Under the pieces are notes generated by a model that worked only from the letters and a program-made list of their open reading frames with translations, had not been told where the DNA came from and searched no databases. DNA of 30,955 bases, taken from NCBI GenBank assembly GCA_937892735.1, contig CALBGL010000036.1, forward strand, positions 1 to 30,955. The letters run 5' to 3'. Source of the stretch: an uncultured Clostridia bacterium. Lineage in GTDB: Bacteria; Bacillota; Clostridia; Lachnospirales; Bianqueaceae. Shown piece by piece: positions 6,841-14,573 of this stretch; the first letter of the stretch is position 1; each line of letters opens with the position of its first letter. The position numbers and the translations under genes were made by a program.

Positions 6841-7188
6841 TGAGACGATGATACCATGCGACATGTAGTATCATCAGAATCCAGGGTTTAGGGACTCAGC
6901 AACGGCAAAACGCCCTGAGGTGATGATACATTGCGGCGCATAGTATCATCAAAAAACAGGGTTTAGGACCTTAGCGACGGCAAAACGCCCTGAGGTGATG
7001 ATACATTGCGGCGCATAGTATCATCGAAAACCAGGGTTTAGAGCCTCAGCGACGGCAAAACACCCCGAGGTGATGATACATCGCGACGCATAGTATCATC
7101 AAAAACCAGGGTTTAGGGCCTCAGCGACGGCAAAACACCCTGAGGTGATGATACATCGCGACGCATAGTATCATCGAAAACCAGGATT
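6841..7188. repeat. Tandem array of 75-bp hairpin repeats (4.6 copies)
   Basis: Units begin at 6841, 6916, 6991, 7066 and 7141, each exactly 75 bp; the last runs about 48 bp before diverging. Neighbouring inner units differ at only a few positions; the first is most diverged. Every unit carries the perfect stem GATGATAC-N13-GTATCATC (6847-6854 with 6868-6875, and each +75). The loop differs between units but keeps short self-pairing (CATG/CATG in unit 1, TGC/GCA in 2 and 3). The other half has CAGGGT pairing with ACCCTG or GCCCTG, and CCTCAG able to pair with CTGAGG of the next unit. No open frame of useful length crosses it. It fills most of the 572-nt gap between spoIIE and tilS. It may be a protein-binding array, a multi-hairpin RNA, or a simple minisatellite. 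Confidence 0.92.
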
Positions 7189-7196
7189 CTAGACTG

Positions 7197-7220
7197 GGGC
7201 TGTGAAAGAACAGCCCTTTC
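7197..7220 (+). terminator. Terminator-like hairpin downstream of the repeat array
   Basis: GGGCTGT (7197-7203) and ACAGCCC (7210-7216) form a perfect 7-bp stem with a 6-nt loop, followed by TTTCTC, a weak U-tract. It could end spoIIE transcripts. TGTGAAA (7201-7207) in this stem can instead pair with TTTCACA (7234-7240), an alternative fold. Confidence 0.5.
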
Positions 7221-7227
7221 TCATTGC

Positions 7228-7256
7228 TTGCTTTTTCACAGAGGGCATGGTACAAT
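7228..7256 (+). promoter_or_regulatory. Probable sigma-A promoter of tilS-ftsH
   Basis: TTGCTT (7228-7233), a 17-nt spacer and TACAAT (7251-7256; 5/6) lie 105 nt before the tilS start. The -35 is weak, the -10 good. The start would be near 7263. Confidence 0.5.
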
Positions 7257-7257
7257 A

Positions 7258-7335
7258 GGCGTGGTTTGGCAGTCTGTAATAATAGGAAAGCGATAGAACC
7301 ACGCCTTGAGATGGTTGCCAAAGGGCGCCCATCTC
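7258..7335 (+). promoter_or_regulatory. Two-hairpin leader of tilS
   Basis: GGCGTGGTT (7258-7266) pairs perfectly with AACCACGCC (7297-7305). GAGATGG (7308-7314) pairs perfectly with CCATCTC (7329-7335), with GCC/GGC inside. The second stem ends 11 nt before the GGAGAGGAGG ribosome site. No T-tract follows, so it looks like a translational or stability element rather than an attenuator. It does not resemble a T-box (no specifier loop or TGGN bulge seen). The predicted transcript start is inside the first arm, so the outermost pairs may not exist in the RNA. Confidence 0.5.
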
Positions 7336-7360
7336 GTCTGCGAGGAGAGGAGGAAAACGC

Positions 7361-8755
7361 ATGGAGATCACGCGGGAGGTCAGATTGTTTTTAGAAAAAC
7401 GTGCAATCAGCGAAAAGGATTGTCTTTTAGTTGCGCTCTCCGGAGGACGGGATTCTATGTGTTTGCTTCATATTTTAATAGAATTAAGAACGCAAATGGG
7501 ATATCAGTTGCGGGCGATGTATGTACATCATGGTTTGCGGAAAGAAGCGGATGAGGAAGCGGTTTGGCTGGCAAAATGCTGCGAGGACTGGGAGGTCCTC
7601 TTTTCGGTAAGAGAGGTGGATGTACAGGAAAGAGTCGAAAGGACAAAGGAGTCTATAGAAGAGGCAGCGCGCAACCTACGATACCAGGCCTTATTGGAAG
7701 AGAGCGCACGATGGGGCGCGTGGATTTTGATGGCACATCATGCTCAAGATCAAGCGGAGACGGTTTTGCTGAGACTCCTTCGAGGGAGCGGTCTGCGTGG
7801 ACTGAGCGGTATGATGGAGCAGAGAGAGATAATTCTCAGACCTTTATTGAAGATTGCTCCAGAAGAGATCACAGATTATATGAAACAAAAGAATCTGTCC
7901 TATCTGCAGGATGTTTCCAATGACGATATCAAATATACGCGCAATTGGATACGGCACCGGTTGCTGCCGCTTCTGGAAGAAAAGAATCCGGCTATTCAGA
8001 GAAACTTATGTGAGCTGGCGGAACAGGCACGACAGGATGAGGCGTACCTAGAAACCATTGTGGATACTCTATTTAGGGAAGCATATGATGGAGCGGGATT
8101 GGCTGTTTCGATTGTACAGAAACAGCCGGACGCACTGCAAGGAAGGTTGCTGCTGCGTTTTTTGCAGAAGGAGGGGGGAATCCGTAATGTGGGAAGGGTG
8201 CATATTCAGATGCTCAAAGACTTATGTCGTGGGTCGGGAAGTGGAGAGAGCATACTGCCAGGAGGACGGATTTTCTGCCGGCAGTACGACAGGCTTTTGC
8301 TGAAAAAGACGCAGAGCAGCCCGTCGGCATACTGCAGAGAACTGATCCCGGATGGTCAATGGAAGGATACGCCCTGGGGACGGTTTCGAGTGAGGGAGAT
8401 GAGGAATCCTTTTCAACATTTTCAGCAAATCCCAGATTTACCGTATACAAAATGGCTGAATTGTGATACAATCACAGAACAGTTTGTTGTACGCACGCGG
8501 AATTCAGGCGATTATCTGGGAGTTCGCGGCGGACATCAAAGCCTGAAAAAATACATGGTGAATGCTAAGATCCCCAGAGAAACACGGGACCAGGTGGCGT
8601 TGGTGGCTTCCGGTTCCCATATTTTGTGGATCGTAGGCCATCGCATTAGTGAAGAAGCGAGGCTTACCGAACATGTGAAACGGGTCGTGTGCATAGAATA
8701 TGATCCTAAAGAAGAGGAGGAGAACAATTGCAGGAACCCAGAAGAAATGGAATGA
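7361..8755 (+). CDS. tilS: tRNA(Ile)-lysidine synthase
   Basis: Cytoplasmic enzyme that converts C34 of tRNA-Ile(CAU) to lysidine with ATP and lysine, making it read AUA. The N-terminal PP-loop ATPase motif SGGRDS is at residues 27-32. The family stretch MAHHAQDQAETVLLRLLRGSG follows near residues 124-146, with GLSGM after it. The TilS substrate-binding region is central, and the C-terminal domain (TRNSGDYLGVRGGHQSLKKY) runs to residue ~440. The 464 aa match the family. The ATG follows GGAGAGGAGG. Its last 28 nt overlap ftsH, so the two are translationally linked. The hprT gene usually found between tilS and ftsH is missing. TilS is essential in most bacteria. Confidence 0.95.
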   Translation: MEITREVRLFLEKRAISEKDCLLVALSGGRDSMCLLHILIELRTQMGYQLRAMYVHHGLRKEADEEAVWLAKCCEDWEVLFSVREVDVQERVERTKESIEEAARNLRYQALLEESARWGAWILMAHHAQDQAETVLLRLLRGSGLRGLSGMMEQREIILRPLLKIAPEEITDYMKQKNLSYLQDVSNDDIKYTRNWIRHRLLPLLEEKNPAIQRNLCELAEQARQDEAYLETIVDTLFREAYDGAGLAVSIVQKQPDALQGRLLLRFLQKEGGIRNVGRVHIQMLKDLCRGSGSGESILPGGRIFCRQYDRLLLKKTQSSPSAYCRELIPDGQWKDTPWGRFRVREMRNPFQHFQQIPDLPYTKWLNCDTITEQFVVRTRNSGDYLGVRGGHQSLKKYMVNAKIPRETRDQVALVASGSHILWIVGHRISEEARLTEHVKRVVCIEYDPKEEEENNCRNPEEME

Positions 8756-10581
8756 AGGGCATCGGGTTATATTTTGTTACTATCCTGATTCTCCTGTTGA
8801 TCCTGATGATGGTTTGGAATCAGGTCGGGCAGCAGGAGGTATGGCTGAGCGATCAGGAGGCAAAATCCCTTTTAGAGGCAGGATCGATTGAGAGGATTGA
8901 GATCGAGCCGATACGCGTCGGCAACGGAGAATCTGGCCGAGCGGTATTCTACTTAAGGGGAACGAATGGCGGACAGACTGTTCGTTACTTCTTTGTGTCG
9001 AATGTCGAGACATTCCGCGACATGCTCAGCAGTTCTTATGAGAGCATTCCTATCTATAGCCAGCCATTGGAGGAAGACAGTATTTTAGTACGGATGCTTC
9101 CGTATCTGATGGTGCTATTGGTGGGGATTGTCGTGTTGGTCATCGTCAACAGCCGCGCGCAGGGCGGCGGTAGCGGCGGCGGAAAAATGATGAACTTTGG
9201 CCGCAGCCAGGCAAGAATGATCACAAAGGCCAATAATCCGGTGACATTTCAGCATGTAGCCGGATCTTATGAAGAGAAGGAAGAAATGCAGGAGATCGTG
9301 GATTTCCTGAAAAATCCGGTGCGTTTTTCGGCATTGGGAGCCAGAATCCCCAAGGGGGTGATTCTTGTAGGTCCTCCGGGAACCGGAAAAACATTCCTGG
9401 CCAAAGCTGTGGCTGGTGAGGCAGGTGTTCCCTTTTTCAGCATTTCTGGATCTGATTTCGTGGAGATGTTTGTCGGTGTCGGTGCTTCCCGTGTGCGAGA
9501 TCTGTTCGATCAGGCGAAACGTCATGCGCCCTGTATTGTCTTTATTGATGAGATTGATGCGGTGGGACGCCGCAGAGGAGCTGGATTGGGCGGTGGTCAT
9601 GATGAACGAGAGCAGACGCTGAATCAGCTGTTAGTCGAGATGGATGGTTTTACTGTCAATCAGGGTGTCATCGTGATGGCGGCTACAAACCGAGTCGATA
9701 TTCTGGATCCGGCTCTTCTGCGTCCGGGACGTTTTGATCGACAGATTGTGGTGAATCGGCCAGACATCCAGGGCCGTAGAGAAGTGCTTAATCTTTACGC
9801 CAAAGGAAAGCCGATGGGAGATGATGTGGAGCTGGATTCGATTGCGAGAATCACAGCGGGATTTACGCCGGCAGATCTGGAAAATCTTCTGAATGAGGCG
9901 GCGATTATGGCGGCCAGAAGTAAGAAATCCTATATTTCTATGGCAGATGTGCAGGCGTCTCTCGTTCGAGTCGGTGTAGGCGCCGAGAAGAAGAGCCGCC
10001 GTATTTCGGAGAAGGAGAAGAAGATCACGGCTTATCATGAAGTAGGGCATGCGATCCTGCATCATCTGCTGCCGGAATTGGATCCTGTGCATGCTATCTC
10101 GATTATTCCGACTGGTATGGCCGGCGGTTATACCATGTCTCTGCCGCAGGATGACAGTATGTACTGGAGTCGTTCGGAGATGAAGGCGGAGATGGCGGGG
10201 CTTCTGGGCGGCCGTGTGGCTGAAGAGATTATTTTCCAGGATGTGACGACGGGGGCTTCCAATGATATCGAGCGAGTCAGTGAGATCGCCCGTGGCATGG
10301 TCACCAAGTATGGCATGAATGAAACACTGGGTCCTTTGCAGTTTGGCGAGCAGGACGAAGAAGTGTTTTTGGGAAAAGAAATCGGTCACGCGAGAAACTA
10401 CGGCGAGCAGATTGCCGATACGATTGATCGTGAGGTCAAGAAGCTGGTCGATGAGGCATATGGTGTGGCAAGACGCATTCTGGAGGAAAATATGGATATC
10501 CTGCATAAGGGGGCTTCTCTGCTGATGGAGAAAGAGAAGATCACCGGCGCAGAATTTGAGGAGTTGTTTCAGTCAACATGA
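8728..10581 (+). CDS. ftsH: ATP-dependent zinc metalloprotease FtsH
   Basis: Hexameric membrane AAA+ protease that degrades unstable and misassembled membrane proteins. Of 617 aa: membrane span near residues 10-28, an extracytoplasmic region, a second span near 112-131, then the AAA module with Walker A GPPGTGKT (215-222), Walker B (VFIDEIDAVG) and the second region of homology (TNRVDILDPALLRPGRFDRQ). The zinc-protease motif HEVGH is at 437-441. The start is taken as TTG 8728 because GAGGAGGAG lies just 5-7 nt upstream; ATG 8752 would have only a poor site and would trim eight residues before the first span. It overlaps the tilS end by 28 nt and the following gene by ATGA. Confidence 0.96.
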   Translation: MQEPRRNGMKGIGLYFVTILILLLILMMVWNQVGQQEVWLSDQEAKSLLEAGSIERIEIEPIRVGNGESGRAVFYLRGTNGGQTVRYFFVSNVETFRDMLSSSYESIPIYSQPLEEDSILVRMLPYLMVLLVGIVVLVIVNSRAQGGGSGGGKMMNFGRSQARMITKANNPVTFQHVAGSYEEKEEMQEIVDFLKNPVRFSALGARIPKGVILVGPPGTGKTFLAKAVAGEAGVPFFSISGSDFVEMFVGVGASRVRDLFDQAKRHAPCIVFIDEIDAVGRRRGAGLGGGHDEREQTLNQLLVEMDGFTVNQGVIVMAATNRVDILDPALLRPGRFDRQIVVNRPDIQGRREVLNLYAKGKPMGDDVELDSIARITAGFTPADLENLLNEAAIMAARSKKSYISMADVQASLVRVGVGAEKKSRRISEKEKKITAYHEVGHAILHHLLPELDPVHAISIIPTGMAGGYTMSLPQDDSMYWSRSEMKAEMAGLLGGRVAEEIIFQDVTTGASNDIERVSEIARGMVTKYGMNETLGPLQFGEQDEEVFLGKEIGHARNYGEQIADTIDREVKKLVDEAYGVARRILEENMDILHKGASLLMEKEKITGAEFEELFQST

Positions 10582-10925
10582 TGGAGAGTACAAGATCCAC
10601 TGGCCAGGAGGAGAGAATCCTTCTGGCCATGGTCAGTCAATATACGGATAAATATTTTTGGAATGAGAACTTGGGCGTGTTACCGGAGGAAGTCCGCAAA
10701 GAAGTCCTGGTTCTTCTTATCATGATCACCGAAGAAGCAGGCGGAATTACTGTGTTGGGGTTCGAGGAGAATGGAGAGGTCTATTTGGCCAGCACCTGCG
10801 AGGAAGGGGATCTAGGATACGATGAAATCAGCGCCGGTCTCCTGATTCGGGAGGTAGAGAGAGAACATCGGGATCTTCTGGAGCAGCTTTCAGAGTGGTA
10901 CCGTAAGGTGGTCAAAAAGTTGTGA
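10578..10925 (+). CDS. Conserved small protein, DUF6145-like
   Basis: The 115-aa acidic soluble protein has no signal peptide or membrane span. It starts in an ATGA overlap with ftsH (a second ATG follows at 10581) and ends in a TGATG overlap with dusB, so it is a tight operon member. Visible features: an N-terminal Trp/Tyr-rich stretch (SQYTDKYFWNENLGVLPEEV), a central ITEEAGGITVLGFEENGEVYLAS, then EISAGLLIREVEREHRDLLEQLSEWYRKVV, a likely helix. From memory, small proteins of this shape next to dusB in Lachnospiraceae are called DUF6145; I am fairly but not fully sure of that label. No function is known to me. Confidence 0.7.
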   Translation: MMESTRSTGQEERILLAMVSQYTDKYFWNENLGVLPEEVRKEVLVLLIMITEEAGGITVLGFEENGEVYLASTCEEGDLGYDEISAGLLIREVEREHRDLLEQLSEWYRKVVKKL

Positions 10926-11893
10926 TGAGAATCGGGGAGCTAAACCTGGGACAGGGCGTATATCTGGCGCCGATGGCAGGCTATACGGACAAGAGTTTTC
11001 GCAGAATCTGTAAACGGATGGGATGCGATGTGGTTGTGACAGAAATGGTCAGTGCCAAAGCCTTGTCCTATAATAATGAGAATACCTGGAAATACTTGGA
11101 CGTCGCTTCAGAGGAAGCACCGGTGTTTGTGCAGCTGTTTGGTTCGGATCCGGAAATTCTGGCATCCCAGGCTGCGCGAATTGAGACGCGATTCTCGGGC
11201 ATTGATGTGAATATGGGGTGCCCGGCTCCTAAGGTGTTTCGCAATCACGAGGGCTCCGCACTGCTCAGGGAGCCGGAGACAATCTATCGGATCATAAAGT
11301 CCATGACGGATGCCGTGCGTGTGCCAGTTACGGTCAAGATCCGCAAGGGAATCCAGGAGGATAATCTGGCAGTAGAGGCTGCGCTTGCGGCTCAGGAGGG
11401 CGGCGCGAGCGCGATAGCGGTTCATGGACGTACGGCGGCCCAGATGTACAGTGGTCACGCGGACTGGGATGTGATCCGACAGGTAAAGGAAGCGGTGTCG
11501 ATCCCCGTGATTGGAAACGGGGATATTCATAGCGGAGAAGATGCCGTTCGGATGAAGGCGCAGACGGGGTGTGATGGCATCATGGTAGGCAGAGCCGCTC
11601 GGGGAAATCCATGGATTTTTCGAGAGATTCAGGCTGCGCTTTCCCGGGAGCCGGCGCCGGAACCGCCAGGCTGGGAAGAGTTGCGCCAGACGATCCTGGA
11701 GCATGGGCGTATGATCTGCGAGGAAAAGGGAGAGTATACCGGCATGCGGGAGATGCGTGCGCATATGGGATTCTATATTCGGGGATTCAGGGGTAGTAGC
11801 CGTCTCAGAGGCGCTATGCAGCACTTATCCAGTTATCAGGAAATGGTAGAGCTCATGAAGGCTTTCCCATCGGATGGCAGAATTAAGGATTGA
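10925..11893 (+). CDS. dusB: tRNA-dihydrouridine synthase DusB
   Basis: FMN enzyme that reduces uridines in the D-loop of tRNA. The TIM barrel opens with APMAGYTDKSFRRICK (residues ~16-31), then VVTEMVSAKAL, FVQLFGSDPE and VNMGCPAPKVF, where C99 is the catalytic acid. VKIRKG, AIAVHGRTAAQMYSGHADW and the FMN-phosphate site NGDIHSGEDA and DGIMVGRAARGNPWIF follow. The ~60-residue C-terminal helical domain binds tRNA. The 322 aa are typical. ATG 10925 overlaps the previous stop as TGATG; a GTG three bases earlier is also in frame. In the Bacillus gene order dusB precedes lysS, as here with greA between. Confidence 0.95.
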   Translation: MRIGELNLGQGVYLAPMAGYTDKSFRRICKRMGCDVVVTEMVSAKALSYNNENTWKYLDVASEEAPVFVQLFGSDPEILASQAARIETRFSGIDVNMGCPAPKVFRNHEGSALLREPETIYRIIKSMTDAVRVPVTVKIRKGIQEDNLAVEAALAAQEGGASAIAVHGRTAAQMYSGHADWDVIRQVKEAVSIPVIGNGDIHSGEDAVRMKAQTGCDGIMVGRAARGNPWIFREIQAALSREPAPEPPGWEELRQTILEHGRMICEEKGEYTGMREMRAHMGFYIRGFRGSSRLRGAMQHLSSYQEMVELMKAFPSDGRIKD

Positions 11894-11918
11894 CATTTTC
11901 TAGACATTACTATATAAT
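11890..11918 (+). promoter_or_regulatory. Perfect-consensus sigma-A promoter of greA-lysS
   Basis: TTGACA (11890-11895), a 17-nt spacer and TATAAT (11913-11918) match consensus at all 12 box positions with ideal spacing. The -35 box contains the dusB stop codon. The start should be near 11925, giving a ~77-nt leader to greA. No terminator lies between dusB and this promoter. Confidence 0.9.
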
Positions 11919-12001
11919 ATGGAACAATTGATTGGAATCAAGGCAGGCGGGGTGTGAGAATATTTCATGCGCCGCCCACTGGATTGAAAGGAAGTAAGAG
12001 T

Positions 12002-12475
12002 ATGGAACAGAAAGTGGTTTTAACATTCGAAGGACTGCAAAAGTTAGAGGCAGAGCTGAATGATTTGAAGATTAGTAAGAGAAAAGAAGTAGCGCAGAAG
12101 ATTAAAGAAGCCAGAGCGCAGGGCGATCTTTCGGAGAATGCGGAGTATGATGCAGCGAAGGATCAGCAGGGAGAGATTGAAAGCCGGATCTCAGAACTGG
12201 AAAAGATGCTGCGGAACGCGGAAGTCATCGATGAAGACGATGCCCAGGAAGGAAAAGTGTCTCTGGGAAACAAGGTGCGTTTGTTTGATATGGAGTTTGA
12301 GGAGGAGCTGACATACACGATTGTCGGCTCGACAGAGGCGGATCCGGCGGAGGGCAGAATTTCTAATGAATCACCGGTCGGCAAGGCTCTATTAGGCGCG
12401 CAGGAGGGCGAAGTGGTTAAGGTAGAGGCGCCCCAGGGAGAGATGTGTTTTAAGATTTTAGAGATTTCACGTTAA
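12002..12475 (+). CDS. greA: Transcription elongation factor GreA
   Basis: Enters the RNA polymerase secondary channel and stimulates cleavage of backtracked RNA. Residues ~1-75 form the antiparallel coiled coil with the family signature ARAQGDLSENAEYDAAKDQQ, whose acidic tip residues (D, E) coordinate the catalytic metal. The C-terminal FKBP-like domain contains TIVGSTEADPAEGRISNESPVGKALLG. From ATG 12002, preceded by AAAGGAAG, it is 157 aa, the normal GreA length. An in-frame upstream GTG at 11954 would add 16 residues without family support. It is 21 nt before lysS, and the two share the consensus promoter at 11890. Confidence 0.96.
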   Translation: MEQKVVLTFEGLQKLEAELNDLKISKRKEVAQKIKEARAQGDLSENAEYDAAKDQQGEIESRISELEKMLRNAEVIDEDDAQEGKVSLGNKVRLFDMEFEEELTYTIVGSTEADPAEGRISNESPVGKALLGAQEGEVVKVEAPQGEMCFKILEISR

Positions 12476-12496
12476 TAACAGGAGAGGATGAGGCGA

Positions 12497-13996
12497 ATGC
12501 AGGATACAGAGAATAGCAGTATGTCCCAGCAGGAACTTTCGGAGGTTCACAGGCTCCGCCGGGAAAAGCTTGCGGAGCTGCAAAATAACGGACAGGATCC
12601 CTATCGGGTGACCAAGTACGAGGTCAGCGCGCATAGTCAGCAAGTGATCCAGAATTTTGAACAGATGGAAGGGCAGGAGGTGGCTCTGGCAGGACGCCTG
12701 ATGAGCAAGCGTGTAATGGGGAAGGCTTCCTTCTGCCATATGCAGGATGAACAGGGTCAGATTCAGATCTATGTCCGCAGGGATGAGGTTGGAGAGGAAC
12801 CATATGCCTTTTTCAAAAAAATGATTGATGTAGGGGATATCATAGGAGCACGCGGTACCGTGTTCAAGACGCAGAAAGGAGAGATTTCCATCCATGTGGA
12901 GGAAATCCGGCTCCTTTCTAAGAGTCTGAAAATGCTGCCGGAGAAGTATCATGGACTGAAGGATGTGGAGCTTCGCTACAGACAGCGTTATGTGGATCTG
13001 ATTGTGAATCCGCAGGTGAAGGATACTTTTGTCAAGAGAAGCCAGATCATTCAGGAGGTTCGCCGCGTATTGGACGAGAAGGGCTTCCTGGAGGTGGAGA
13101 CGCCGGTACTGCATATGATGGCAGGCGGTGCGGCAGCTCGTCCGTTTATTACGCATCACAACGCGTTGGATATTGACATGTATATGCGTATCGCGTTGGA
13201 ACTGCATCTGAAGCGTCTTATCGTAGGCGGATTTGAGCGTGTCTATGAGATCGGGCGCGTGTTCCGTAATGAGGGAATTGACATTCGTCATAATCCGGAA
13301 TTTACATTATTAGAGCTGTATCAAGCCTATACCGATGTCTATGGTATGATGGATATTACAGAAGAGATTTTCCGAAGCGTGGCTCATCGTGTCTGCGGCG
13401 GCGGAAAAGTACAGTATGGAGATCTGGTAGTGGACTTCGACCAGCCCTTTGAGCGAATCAGTATGGTAGACGCAGTCAAAAAATATGTGGGGGTTGATTT
13501 CTCTAAAGTGGAGACGCTGGAAGAAGCGAGAGCGTTGGCGGATCAATATCATGTGGAATATGAGCCGCATCACGGAAAAGGGGATATTCTGAACGGTTTT
13601 GTGGAAGAATTCGTAGAAGAGAAGCTACAGCAGCCGACCTTTCTGATGAACCATCCGGTGGAGATTTCTCCGCTGGCGAAGCGGTGCCCGGAGAATCCGG
13701 ACTATACGGAACGATTTGAGCTCTTTATCGGCGGTGGTGAATATGCGAACGCGTTCTCAGAGCTGAACGATCCGATCGATCAGAGGAAGCGTTTTGAACA
13801 TCAGGCGGCACTAAAGGCTGCGGGAGACGAAGAAGCTACGGGGGTAGATGAGGATTTCCTGAACGCGCTGGAGTATGGCATGCCTCCTACCGGCGGACTG
13901 GGAATTGGCATGGATCGTATGATTATGCTGATGACGAATAGTGTTTCGATTCGGGACGTGCTGCTGTTCCCGACGATGAAACCCAGGGAAGACTAA
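12497..13996 (+). CDS. lysS: Lysyl-tRNA synthetase, class II
   Basis: Charges tRNA-Lys with lysine in the cytoplasm. The N-terminal OB-fold anticodon-binding domain spans residues ~55-165 (VALAGRLMSKRVMGKASFCHMQD). The class II catalytic core has motif 1 near 185-205 (GFLEVETPVL), motif 2 (FRNEGIDIRHNPEFTLLE) and motif 3 (GLGIGMDRMIMLMT) near the C-terminus. The 499 aa are typical of bacterial LysRS. The ATG at 12497 lies 9 nt after GGAGAGG; the in-frame ATG at 12488 abuts that site and is too close. The greA-lysS pair is common in Firmicutes. Confidence 0.97.
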   Translation: MQDTENSSMSQQELSEVHRLRREKLAELQNNGQDPYRVTKYEVSAHSQQVIQNFEQMEGQEVALAGRLMSKRVMGKASFCHMQDEQGQIQIYVRRDEVGEEPYAFFKKMIDVGDIIGARGTVFKTQKGEISIHVEEIRLLSKSLKMLPEKYHGLKDVELRYRQRYVDLIVNPQVKDTFVKRSQIIQEVRRVLDEKGFLEVETPVLHMMAGGAAARPFITHHNALDIDMYMRIALELHLKRLIVGGFERVYEIGRVFRNEGIDIRHNPEFTLLELYQAYTDVYGMMDITEEIFRSVAHRVCGGGKVQYGDLVVDFDQPFERISMVDAVKKYVGVDFSKVETLEEARALADQYHVEYEPHHGKGDILNGFVEEFVEEKLQQPTFLMNHPVEISPLAKRCPENPDYTERFELFIGGGEYANAFSELNDPIDQRKRFEHQAALKAAGDEEATGVDEDFLNALEYGMPPTGGLGIGMDRMIMLMTNSVSIRDVLLFPTMKPRED

Positions 13997-14005
13997 GAAG
14001 AATTC

Positions 14006-14062
14006 AGCGGAGATTTCCTGAAAGTTTTATTAAGTTCCAAAAAAAAACTGGCGAAATCCGCT
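14006..14062. repeat. Long imperfect hairpin after lysS
   Basis: AGCGG-(AG)-ATTTC (14006-14017) pairs with GAAATCCGCT (14053-14062) with a 2-nt bulge. Inside, AGTTTT (14023-14028) can pair with AAAACT (14044-14049). No T-run follows (GGGGTGTGG), so it is not a standard terminator on the plus strand. It overlaps the upstream part of the next gene's putative promoter. Confidence 0.45.
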
Positions 14063-14068
14063 GGGGTG

Positions 14069-14077
14069 TGGTATGAT
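14069..14077 (+). promoter_or_regulatory. Possible extended -10 promoter
   Basis: TGG-TATGAT (14069-14077) fits an extended -10 (TGNTATAAT, 5/6 in the hexamer). No convincing -35 was found. It is 30 nt before the next gene. Confidence 0.35.
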
Positions 14078-14106
14078 AGAAACTGGGGATCTTAGTTTAT
14101 GGAAAC

Positions 14107-14535
14107 TTGGATCGGTGGTCTAATTTCAAAGTAGAGGATGTGAACGGATTGGTCAATGAGTATAAAATCCGGGCAATGACCCAAGCTGCTTTTTATGAAG
14201 GCAGCCATCAGTATCGCCGGGATTTCTTCGTGAAACGCTATTACAAGGCAGATTACATTGCACTCAATCGTTTTATTACCAAAGCCTGGATGACCCTGTT
14301 TTATGCGATTGCCCTGTTAGCCTATATATTCCAGCAGGTGTATGTGGAGAACGTGGATCTTTTGCATTATGACTATCAGGGGTTCGTGATCAAGAATGTG
14401 GTGTTATACTTGGCCATCAGTATCGGAATTTCGCTTGTCACTTCAGCAGTGTATGGGAGTCGGTACGCGAAGGCAGAGAAGAGGATGGATCAATATTTCA
14501 AGAAGTTGGATCAAATTGATCGTTATCCATCGTAA
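14107..14535 (+). CDS. Small membrane protein of unknown function
   Basis: I do not recognise a named family. The 142-aa protein has a soluble N-terminus rich in aromatic and basic residues (RRDFFVKRYYKADYIALNRF), two hydrophobic spans near residues 59-79 and 95-116, and a charged C-terminal tail (RYAKAEKRMDQYFKKLDQI) that looks helical. No signal peptide. The start is uncertain: the longest frame opens with TTG 14107 and has no good ribosome site; GTG 14140 behind GAGGAT is an alternative but would cut off WSNFKVEDV, which looks like coding sequence. It lies 38 nt before another membrane protein, and the pair precedes cdaA. Confidence 0.75.
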   Translation: MDRWSNFKVEDVNGLVNEYKIRAMTQAAFYEGSHQYRRDFFVKRYYKADYIALNRFITKAWMTLFYAIALLAYIFQQVYVENVDLLHYDYQGFVIKNVVLYLAISIGISLVTSAVYGSRYAKAEKRMDQYFKKLDQIDRYPS

Positions 14536-14573
14536 GCACCCGTTTAGGCTAAACAGATATGAGGTATAATTCT

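Noticed and set aside
6841..7188. CRISPR array
   Set aside because: The whole 75-bp unit repeats directly, with no unique spacers, no constant 25-37 bp repeat and no cas genes in the window.
7141..7188. Coding repeat protein in the 75-bp array (75 is a multiple of 3)
   Set aside because: No open frame runs across the units; stop codons recur in the repeat.
7258..7335. T-box riboswitch before tilS
   Set aside because: No specifier loop, no TGGN antiterminator bulge and no terminator after the stems.
9631..10506. Long minus-strand open frame opposite ftsH
   Set aside because: It is a codon-pattern shadow of a well-supported gene, its protein is His/Arg/Leu-rich with no family features and no ribosome site; similar shadows at 11108-11824, 22763-23575 and 27007-27786 were dropped too.
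14565..14570. TATAAT as a -10 box just before the 481-aa membrane protein
   Set aside because: No -35 at 16-18 nt, and the start would fall at or inside the ATG; the GAGGT overlapping it serves better as ribosome site.
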